Assembly: GCA_020630035.1 (NCBI GenBank)
Contig: JAHDCB010000115.1
Location: forward strand, 1 to 5,452
DNA length: 5,452 bases
From: Gammaproteobacteria bacterium
Lineage (GTDB): Bacteria > Pseudomonadota > Gammaproteobacteria > Chromatiales > Chromatiaceae
Direction of reading: 5' to 3'
Program-made: the position numbers and the translations under genes
The notes under the pieces: model-generated
The model's input: only the letters and a program-made list of their open reading frames with translations
Told to the model about the DNA's origin: nothing
Databases searched by the model: none
Shown: positions 1 through 5,452 of the stretch, in pieces
Numbering within the stretch: position 1 is the stretch's first letter
Layout: each line of letters begins with the position of its first letter

Positions 1-192
1 TGGATGGCCGCAGCCGAGCCCCCATGGACGGGTATTCTGGCGACCCTCGGAGAAGACCCTGACGGGTAACGCCGAAACGAATTTTATGTGCCCCAGCTAT
101 TACGCCACATTAATTTGAATCACACCCTTCTGAGTGAGCTGGGTAGCAAAGGGCCGAAATCAAGCCTTGCAGCTGAATCAAATTTGAATCGT

Positions 193-216
193 GGGCGAGA
201 GCTACGCCTCTCCCCC
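193..216. repeat. Stem-loop with 8 paired positions, downstream of purL
   Basis: GGGCGAGAG (193-201) pairs with CTCTCCCCC (208-216), leaving a 6-base loop and one internal C-C mismatch. On the plus strand it is followed only by TTT, and on the minus strand by no T-run. It is therefore not a canonical intrinsic terminator in either direction. It lies 22 bp from the stronger stem-loop at 239-260. The two could form a paired structure at the 3' end of the purL transcript. Confidence 0.55.
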
Positions 217-238
217 TTTGGAATCCCCCATTGTTTTG

Positions 239-260
239 TCCCCGCAGCAAGCTGCGGGGA
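239..260. repeat. Perfect 10-bp palindromic stem-loop after purL; REP-like or terminator-like
   Basis: TCCCCGCAGC (239-248) and GCTGCGGGGA (251-260) are perfect inverted copies separated by AA, so a very stable GC-rich hairpin is possible. It begins 25 bp past the purL stop in the direction of purL transcription, where a transcription end or mRNA-stabilising structure would be expected. The flank on the minus strand is CAAAACAATG, without a T-run, so a standard rho-independent terminator is not supported. A dispersed REP-like palindrome is an equally good explanation. GGAATCC occurs at 220-226 and again at 258-264, running off the right arm. Confidence 0.65.
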
Positions 261-285
261 ATCCTTAGATTGAGAACGCCCCTGA

Positions 286-3200
286 CTATTGCAGCCAGTG
301 ACGTGCATTATAAAACAGGCGTAACCAGGGTGCATTTTCTCCCCAATCCGCCGGGTGCCAGCTATGCTGCACTGTGCGCACCACGCGCTCAGGATGCGGC
401 ATCATGATATTCACCCGTCCATCAGCATTACACAAGCCGGTAATACCCGCCGGTGAACCATTCGGGTTCGCCGGATAACGTGCCGCAACCGTACCATCAT
501 GTTCCACGTAACGCAGTGTTACCCAAGCTGCCTGTAAGTCTGCTGCATCAGGAAACTCGGTACGTCCTTCACCATGTGCGACCACAACCGGTAGCTGGCT
601 GCCAATCATTCCGGTGAACAACATGGAGGGCGATTCCTGGATCGCGACCTGTACCAATCGCGCTTCAAATTGCGCTGATCGGTTATGGACAAAACGCGGC
701 CAGTGTTCGGTGCCCGGAATCAGCTCGCGTAATTGTGCCAACATCTGGCAACCATTACACACGCCGAGGGTAAAGGTATCCGGGCGGGCAAAAAAAGTCG
801 CAAACTGATCGCGCGCGCGCGCATTAAACAAGATTGCACTCGCCCAGCCAGTACCTGCGCCCAACACGTCGCCATAACTGAAGCCTCCACAAGCCACCAG
901 ACCATGGAACTCATCCAGTGTGGTCTCTCCGGCCAGGATGTCTGACATATGCACATCCACACAACTGAACCCGGCCTTGTGGAAGGCTGCTGCCATCTCG
1001 GTCTGCCCATTCACACCCTGCTCACGCAGAACCGCGATACGAGGTGCAGTACCGCCAATTAACGGCAGGGATGCCTGCGGGTCAAAGCTCAAGCGTGCAT
1101 TCAATCCGGCATCCTGAGCAGTAATCCGGGCAAATTCTTCATCCGCACAGTCGGGATGATCGCGTAATCGCTGCATCTGGTAGCTGGTTTCTGACCAGTA
1201 CTGTTGCAATGCCATCCGGGTGGTCTGCCACAAGACCTTATCATCTTGCAGGATCTGAACCTGCTGGTCAGCCTGAGGTGCACCAATGCAGTGACTGTAA
1301 GCACCCAATCCGGCCTGCACTAACTGCGCCAGTACAATCTCCTGCTCTGTCTGCCGTACCTGGATGACCACACCCAGTTCTTCATTGAATAATACCGCCA
1401 GGCTATCTGTATCCAGACCAGTCAGGTCGATCTGCAAGCCGCAACGTCCGGCAAACGCCATTTCACATAAGGTAGTCAACAGCCCACCATCTGACCGGTC
1501 ATGGTAGGCGAGCAATCGACTATCCTGTTTCAATTGCTGTATCACCGCAAACAAGGACTTCAAGTGTTCCGCATTATCCAGATCCGCACCAGTCTGGCCG
1601 ATATCAGCATATACCTGCGCCAGGGCACTGGCGCCGAGTCGATTTTGCCCGGCCCCCAGGTCAATCAGTATCAGTGTTGTCGGCCCACAATCCAGACGCA
1701 ATTGTGGCGTTAATGTCCGTCGTACATCAGTTACCGGGGCAAATGCGGAGATGATCAGTGATACGGGCGCCGCCATGCTGCGTTCCGCACCATCCTGCTG
1801 CCAGACGGTGCGCATTGAGAGTGAGTCTTTACCAACTGGTATCGCAATACCAAGTGCCGGGCACAACGTCATGCCAACCGCCTCGACCATCGCAAACAAC
1901 TGTGCATCCTCACCCGGGGCACCAGCTGCAGCCATCCAGTTTGCAGATAATTTGATGTCGCTCAGTTGCGCAATATCAGCCGCAGCAATATTGGTAATCG
2001 CTTCACCGATCGCCATCCGGCCTGATGCCGGGGCATTTAATAGTGCCAGCGGCGTGCGTTCCCCCATCGCCATCGCTTCTCCGGCCACACCACAAAAATC
2101 ATTCGCGGTCACTGCCACATCTGCCACTGGCACCTGCCAGGGGCCCACCATCTGATCACGCACCACCAGGCCGGTAATTGATCGATCACCAATCGTAATC
2201 AGGAAAGACTTGCTCGCCACGGTCGGTAAACGTAGCACCCGTTTTGCCGCTTCCGACAGGGAGACCGTAGCCAGGTCAAGCGCGCCCTGATAAGGTGCAA
2301 CCGAGTTCACTTGTCGCACCATTTTGGGTGGCTTACCCAGAAACATATCCAGTGGCAAATCAATCGGACGATTCGCAAACTGTGGATCGTCCAGCACAAT
2401 CGTCTGGTCTGCTGTTGCCTGACCCACCACCGCATACGGGCACCGCTCCCGCTGACACAAGGCAGCAAACGCCGCTAACTGTTCTGCGGCAATCGCCAGG
2501 ACATATCGCTCCTGCGCTTCATTGCACCAGATCTGCAACGGCGACAGGCTCAGATCCGCGTTCGGCACCTGTCGCAAATCAAACCGCCCACCACAGCCAC
2601 CATCATGAATCAGCTCTGGCAAGGCGTTCGATAGTCCACCCGCGCCAACATCGTGAATAAACAGGATCGGGTTGTCATCACCACGTTGCCAGCATTGATC
2701 AATCACCTCCTGGCAACGCCGCTCCATTTCCGGATTCGCACGTTGTACCGAAGCAAAATCCAGTGCCTCATCTGAGGTGCCAGCAGCTACTGAGGAGGCT
2801 GCTCCACCACCTAACCCGATCAACATTGCCGGACCACCCAATACCACGAGTGGCGTACCTGCCGGGAATGCCTTCTTTTCGATATGTTGCGGACGGACAT
2901 TACCCAGCCCACCGGCCAGCATAATCGGCTTGTGGTAACCCCGCAGGTCGCCTGCAATCGATAATTCAAATGTCCGGAAGTAGCCGGTCAGATTCGGACG
3001 ACCAAATTCATTGTTGAATGCCGCTGCCCCAATCGGACCATCCAGCATAATCTCCAGGGCAGAGGCCATTCGGGCCGGCTTGCCGAAGTTCTGTTCCCAG
3101 GGTTGCACAAAATCCGGAATACGCAGGTTGGATACCGAAAAACCACACAAACCAGCCTTCGGCTTGGCACCAATGCCAGTAGCACCCTCATCGCGAATTT

Positions 3201-4131
3201 CACCACCTGAACCGGTTGCCGCACCAGGACCCGGTGAGATCGCCGTCGGATGGTTGTGCGTTTCTACCTTCAACAGAATCGGCACCTGTTCTGCATGCGC
3301 CGCATAGACACCCGCAGCATCCGGGAAAAAGCGCTGTCCGATACGCCCGGCAATCACTGCAGCATTATCTTTGTAAGCCGACAGGACACCGTCCGGTGAT
3401 TGTGCTGTCGTATGCCGGATCATATCAAATAAAGACCGAGTCTTTTTGACGCCATCTATCACCCAGTCTGCATTGAAGATTTTATGCCGACAATGTTCTG
3501 AGTTTGCCTGCGCAAACATCATGAGCTCCACATCCGTCGGATTACGCCCCAGCTGACGGAAGCAAGCCAGAAGATAATCAATCTCATCTGCTGACAACGC
3601 CAGCCCCAGGTCAGCATCTGCCTGCCGCAAGGCTGTCGCTCCGCCCTGTAAGATGTCTACCCGGCTCAGTGCCGCCGGTACAGCCTGCGCAAACAACGCA
3701 TCCGCCGCAGCCACGTCAGGTAATACTGTTTCTGTCATCCGGTCGTGTAACAGATCAGCAACGCTCCGCCACTGATCATCATCACAGGCGGCGCCTGTGA
3801 GCACAAAAGCGATGCCGCGCTCCACCCGGGAAACCGCTGACAAGCCACATAGCTGCACAATATCCGTCGCCCGCGATGACCAGGCCGAGAATGTGCCGGG
3901 ACGTGGTACAACCAAAAACAAGGTACCTGTCGGCATTGTCGCATCAGACTCAGCTAGCAGCAGTTGATCTAATATGGCTGAATCTGCAGCCGACAAGGCC
4001 TGCCGGGTTGCCACAAAATAGACAAATTCGGCCTGGATGGAAACGACCTGTCCCAGCATATCCGCAACCTGTTGTTTCAGTCTCAGGCAACGAAAATCAG
4101 ATAGTGCTGAAGTACCACGACGAATCAGCAT
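286..4131 (-). CDS. purL: Phosphoribosylformylglycinamidine synthase (FGAM synthase, large single-chain type)
   Basis: This cytosolic enzyme converts FGAR, glutamine and ATP to FGAM, glutamate, ADP and phosphate, the fourth step of de novo purine synthesis. The 1281 residues match the roughly 1295 of E. coli PurL, with all domains in order: a PurS-like N-terminal domain (about 1-150), a linker with the FAQANSEHCRHK signature (206-217), two AIRS-type halves (about 285-600 and 640-975) and a class I glutaminase (about 1030-1281). Visible motifs are KVETHNHPTAISP (288-300), FIHDVGAGGLSN (491-502), GKDSLSM (767-773) and YHDRSDGGLL (876-885). The glutaminase triad is Cys1125 in GVCNGC, with His1246 and Glu1248 in PHPE. 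The ATG at 4131 is chosen because MLIRRGTSALS aligns with the family N-terminus and an in-frame stop lies 24 bases upstream. Its ribosome binding site is weak: AGTGG, 10 bases before ATG. Gly301 and Ile320 replace residues that are normally aromatic and Arg. No frameshift is seen. Confidence 0.98.
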   Translation of the reverse strand: MLIRRGTSALSDFRCLRLKQQVADMLGQVVSIQAEFVYFVATRQALSAADSAILDQLLLAESDATMPTGTLFLVVPRPGTFSAWSSRATDIVQLCGLSAVSRVERGIAFVLTGAACDDDQWRSVADLLHDRMTETVLPDVAAADALFAQAVPAALSRVDILQGGATALRQADADLGLALSADEIDYLLACFRQLGRNPTDVELMMFAQANSEHCRHKIFNADWVIDGVKKTRSLFDMIRHTTAQSPDGVLSAYKDNAAVIAGRIGQRFFPDAAGVYAAHAEQVPILLKVETHNHPTAISPGPGAATGSGGEIRDEGATGIGAKPKAGLCGFSVSNLRIPDFVQPWEQNFGKPARMASALEIMLDGPIGAAAFNNEFGRPNLTGYFRTFELSIAGDLRGYHKPIMLAGGLGNVRPQHIEKKAFPAGTPLVVLGGPAMLIGLGGGAASSVAAGTSDEALDFASVQRANPEMERRCQEVIDQCWQRGDDNPILFIHDVGAGGLSNALPELIHDGGCGGRFDLRQVPNADLSLSPLQIWCNEAQERYVLAIAAEQLAAFAALCQRERCPYAVVGQATADQTIVLDDPQFANRPIDLPLDMFLGKPPKMVRQVNSVAPYQGALDLATVSLSEAAKRVLRLPTVASKSFLITIGDRSITGLVVRDQMVGPWQVPVADVAVTANDFCGVAGEAMAMGERTPLALLNAPASGRMAIGEAITNIAAADIAQLSDIKLSANWMAAAGAPGEDAQLFAMVEAVGMTLCPALGIAIPVGKDSLSMRTVWQQDGAERSMAAPVSLIISAFAPVTDVRRTLTPQLRLDCGPTTLILIDLGAGQNRLGASALAQVYADIGQTGADLDNAEHLKSLFAVIQQLKQDSRLLAYHDRSDGGLLTTLCEMAFAGRCGLQIDLTGLDTDSLAVLFNEELGVVIQVRQTEQEIVLAQLVQAGLGAYSHCIGAPQADQQVQILQDDKVLWQTTRMALQQYWSETSYQMQRLRDHPDCADEEFARITAQDAGLNARLSFDPQASLPLIGGTAPRIAVLREQGVNGQTEMAAAFHKAGFSCVDVHMSDILAGETTLDEFHGLVACGGFSYGDVLGAGTGWASAILFNARARDQFATFFARPDTFTLGVCNGCQMLAQLRELIPGTEHWPRFVHNRSAQFEARLVQVAIQESPSMLFTGMIGSQLPVVVAHGEGRTEFPDAADLQAAWVTLRYVEHDGTVAARYPANPNGSPAGITGLCNADGRVNIMMPHPERVVRTVQHSWHPADWGENAPWLRLFYNARHWLQ
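810..822. repeat. C(GC)6 dinucleotide tract inside purL
   Basis: Thirteen alternating C/G bases encode Ala-Arg-Ala-Arg (residues 1104-1107) in the glutaminase domain. A run of seven A (790-796; T on the coding strand) encoding Phe-Phe 1113-1114 lies 13 bases away. Both are simple tracts of the kind that can slip during replication. A slip here would frameshift the gene just before the catalytic Cys1125. The reading frame is intact in this sequence. E. coli PurL has Asp-Arg-Val-Arg at the corresponding place (from memory), so the tract is probably just local codon choice. Confidence 0.8.
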
Positions 4132-4192
4132 AAATAAATATCCACTAAATATTTAAAAAACAGTCACTTAGTTAATTGCTATCGGTATTTTC

Positions 4193-4231
4193 TCCTTGCA
4201 ATTCAGGAATAATAATTCATAATTACAAGGA
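4193..4231. promoter_or_regulatory. 11-bp inverted repeat around the ATPase gene promoter and start codon (possible operator)
   Basis: TCCTTGCAATT (4193-4203) and AATTACAAGGA (4221-4231) are inverted copies matching at 10 of 11 positions, with a 17-bp spacer. The left arm covers the candidate -35 box, the right arm overlaps the candidate -10 box, and the last base is the A of the ATG at 4231. The placement suits a dimeric repressor site. In a transcript starting further upstream, it would instead form a hairpin hiding the AAGG next to the start codon. No known operator family is recognised. AT-rich sequence raises the chance of accidental repeats, so a regulatory role is inferred. Confidence 0.45.
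4196..4223 (+). promoter_or_regulatory. Candidate sigma70-type promoter for the ATPase gene
   Basis: TTGCAA (4196-4201) matches the -35 consensus at four to five positions, and CATAAT (4218-4223) matches the -10 consensus at five of six. The spacer is 16 bp. The expected transcription start, about 7 bases past the -10 box, falls at roughly 4229-4231, at the ATG itself. If this promoter is the real one, the mRNA would be leaderless or nearly so. No equally good promoter was found for purL on the other strand. Confidence 0.4.
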
Positions 4232-5391
4232 TGATTTCACGTAAAAAATGCCATGAAATCGCTCTGCTGGCAGAAGAATTTCCAGCACTTGCGATACTCG
4301 GACCACGCCAGGTAGGCAAGACAACACTGGCACATGCAGTTGGGGAAGATCAATCATCACTGTACCTTGATCTGGAATCTCCCCGGGATCGCAGCAAACT
4401 GGTCGACCCGGAACATTATCTACATCAATACCAGAATAAACTGATTATCCTGGATGAAATCCACCGAATGCCGGAGCTGTTCCAGACGTTACGCGGACTG
4501 ATCGACCAGTATCGCCGACAAGGTCAGACACACTGCCGGTTTTTAGTCCTGGGTTCAGCCTCAATAGAATTATTGCAGCAGACCGGCGAGACACTGGCCG
4601 GGCGTATTGCGTATATTGAGCTGTACCCTTTTAACCTGAACGAAGTGGGTGCGGACCAGTGGCAGAGTTTATGGCTGCGCGGCGGATTTCCGGATAGCTT
4701 TCTCAGCAGAAGCGAACGTTACAGCCAAATCTGGCGACGTAATTTTATCCGCACCTACTTAGAACGAGACATACCTCAGTTCGGGCCACGCATTCCGGCG
4801 GAAACCCTGCGGCGCTTCTGGACCATGCTGGCCCACCTGCATGGTGAGCTGCTGAATCATACCAGCTTAGGGCGCAGCCTTGGGGTCAGTAACAAAACCA
4901 TCAGTAACTATCTGGATCTGCTGGTTGACCTGTTGCTGGTACGCCGACTACCTCCCTGGCGCAACAATACCGGCAAGCGCCTGGTGAAATCACCCAAGGT
5001 GTATCTGCGCGACAGCGGCCTGATGCACAGCCTGCTGCAAATCAGCGACTATGACAGCTTGCTCAGCCACCCGAAGTCCGGCGACAGTTGGGAAGGCTTC
5101 GTTATAGAAAATATTCTGTCTGCTGCCCCGGGCGATACCGAAGCTACATTTTATCGGACAGCAGCCGGTGCCGAAATTGACCTGGTTTTGCAATTTAAAG
5201 ACCAGCTCTGGGCAATCGAAATCAAGCGAACCTCGGCCCCCAAACTCAGCAAGGGCTTTTATCTCGCCTGTGCGGACATTCAACCGACTGCAAAATTCGT
5301 CGTCTACAGTGGTGACGAATGCTACCAATTACCAGAACAAATCTGTGTGTTACCCTTAGCGACTCTGATGACACAGCTGACATCAGCATGA
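4231..5391 (+). CDS. AAA-type ATPase with DUF4143 C-terminal region (AAA_14 / DUF4143 family)
   Basis: The 386 residues have the usual length and order of this widespread family, whose biological role is largely unknown. The ATPase part (about 15-140) shows Walker A GPRQVGKT (24-31), Walker B LIILDE followed by IHRMPELF (71-84), a sensor-like strand LVLGSAS (105-111) and ETLAGRI with Arg125. LRGGFPDSFL (149-158) and FIRTYLERDIP (172-182) lead into the DUF4143 half. A winged-helix-like stretch, LGRSLGVSNKTISNYLDLL (213-231), is followed by KVYLRDSGLMHSLL (256-269) and SWEGFVIENIL (286-296). The end carries AEIDLVLQF (314-322) and WAIEIKRT (327-334), giving PD-(D/E)XK-like Asp317, Glu330 and Lys332. 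ATP binding is well supported, while DNA binding or nuclease activity is inferred from motifs only. There is no signal peptide or membrane segment. ATG 4231 is the only sensible start: an in-frame TAA lies at 4213-4215 and no usable in-frame start falls between. Its AAGG directly abuts the ATG, too close for a normal ribosome binding site. Confidence 0.93.
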   Translation: MISRKKCHEIALLAEEFPALAILGPRQVGKTTLAHAVGEDQSSLYLDLESPRDRSKLVDPEHYLHQYQNKLIILDEIHRMPELFQTLRGLIDQYRRQGQTHCRFLVLGSASIELLQQTGETLAGRIAYIELYPFNLNEVGADQWQSLWLRGGFPDSFLSRSERYSQIWRRNFIRTYLERDIPQFGPRIPAETLRRFWTMLAHLHGELLNHTSLGRSLGVSNKTISNYLDLLVDLLLVRRLPPWRNNTGKRLVKSPKVYLRDSGLMHSLLQISDYDSLLSHPKSGDSWEGFVIENILSAAPGDTEATFYRTAAGAEIDLVLQFKDQLWAIEIKRTSAPKLSKGFYLACADIQPTAKFVVYSGDECYQLPEQICVLPLATLMTQLTSA

Positions 5392-5452
5392 AAAAATAGC
5401 AGCAATTCCCGCTGATATAAAAACCCCAATAAAAATAAGGCCTGTCAGGGTG
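5383..5452 (-). CDS. Possible 3' end of a membrane protein gene, cut off by the right edge
   Basis: Read leftward from 5451, one minus-strand frame gives TLTGLIFIGVFISAGIAAIF then Ser-Cys and TGA at 5385-5383. The 22 residues contain no charged amino acid and fit a C-terminal transmembrane helix. The stop overlaps the last 9 bp of the converging ATPase gene. I do not recognise the family. The caution is that AT-rich sequence readily encodes Ile, Phe and Leu, so an intergenic stretch could mimic this. A second minus-strand frame is also open but reads less like protein. The opening of the gene lies beyond base 5452. Confidence 0.42.
   Translation of the reverse strand, partial: TLTGLIFIGVFISAGIAAIFSC

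Larger units (their letters stand above)
1..285. other. Intergenic region downstream of purL, no supported gene
   Basis: I see no convincing gene here. The forward frames entering from the left edge stop at about 58, 69 and 115. Any of them could be the tail of a gene lying to the left, but none gives a recognisable protein end. Minus-strand frames past the purL stop give only short peptides without a good ribosome binding site. The stretch contains short direct repeats: GACGGGTA at 27-34 and 61-68, and AATTTGAATC at 112-121 and 181-190. It also contains two stem-loops, listed separately. The mix of small repeats and GC-rich palindromes resembles dispersed intergenic repeats of gammaproteobacteria. 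That is an impression from memory, not a match I could test. Confidence 0.6.

Noticed and set aside
120..335. A 71-codon minus-strand open frame overlapping the purL 3' end
   Set aside because: It overlaps purL out of frame, crosses both stem-loops, has no good ribosome binding site and reads like no known protein.
1751..2155. A 134-codon plus-strand open frame opposite purL, and similar ones at 2295-2660 and 3011-3307
   Set aside because: They lie wholly antisense to a strongly conserved gene and have low-complexity or implausible composition. They are shadows of purL codon use.
4146..4155. 10-bp palindrome TAAATATTTA in the divergent intergenic region
   Set aside because: Such palindromes are expected by chance in sequence this AT-rich, and there is no matching known operator. 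It resembles no PurR site.
4187..4199. Strong Shine-Dalgarno-like GCAAGGAG on the minus strand upstream of purL
   Set aside because: No ATG, GTG or TTG follows at a usable distance, and it is about 60 bases from the purL start. The sequence is explained as an arm of the inverted repeat.
4990..5328. A 112-codon minus-strand open frame opposite the ATPase gene
   Set aside because: It lies antisense to conserved DUF4143 motifs and has no independent support.
5388..5399. Tiny plus-strand frame ATG AAA AAA TAG overlapping the ATPase stop
   Set aside because: It has three codons only and is not a gene.
5391..5418. Possible minus-strand intrinsic terminator: weak stem TAGCAGC/GCTGATA (5397-5403 and 5411-5417) followed by six T on the minus strand
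   Set aside because: The stem has a mismatch and few GC pairs, and it would lie inside the putative minus-strand coding tail before its stop. The two readings conflict and I prefer the coding one, without certainty.

Overview
The window carries one complete housekeeping gene, one complete gene of a widespread but poorly understood family, and probably the last few codons of a third gene at the right edge. The full-length single-chain PurL, of the type fused to a glutaminase domain, resembles enterobacterial and pseudomonad PurL from the first residues (MLIRRGTSALS) to the last. This points to a gammaproteobacterium, and I cannot place it more finely. Base composition is moderate (roughly half G+C by eye) in both genes and clearly AT-rich between them.

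Layout. Bases 1-285 hold no supported gene. All three forward frames from the left edge close by base 115. The stretch contains short repeats and two strong stem-loops (193-216 and 239-260) lying just past the purL stop codon. Bases 286-4131 (minus strand) are purL, phosphoribosylformylglycinamidine synthase, 1281 residues and apparently intact. Bases 4132-4230 are a 99-bp AT-rich divergent intergenic region. It holds a plausible sigma70-type promoter for the rightward gene and a nearly perfect 11-bp inverted repeat around it. Bases 4231-5391 (plus strand) encode a 386-residue AAA-type ATPase with a DUF4143 C-terminal half and PD-(D/E)XK-like motifs. The right edge reads on the minus strand as a 22-residue uncharged hydrophobic tail ending in a stop at 5385-5383. 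It probably belongs to a membrane protein that converges on, and overlaps by 9 bp, the ATPase gene.

How the genes relate. PurL performs the fourth step of de novo IMP synthesis. The divergent ATPase has no known link to purine synthesis, and sharing an intergenic region is the only connection visible here. I found no CRISPR array, transposase, tRNA, rRNA or multi-gene defence cassette. The points most worth following up are the inverted repeat and possibly leaderless start of the ATPase gene, two unusual substitutions in a conserved PurL motif, and the paired stem-loops downstream of purL.
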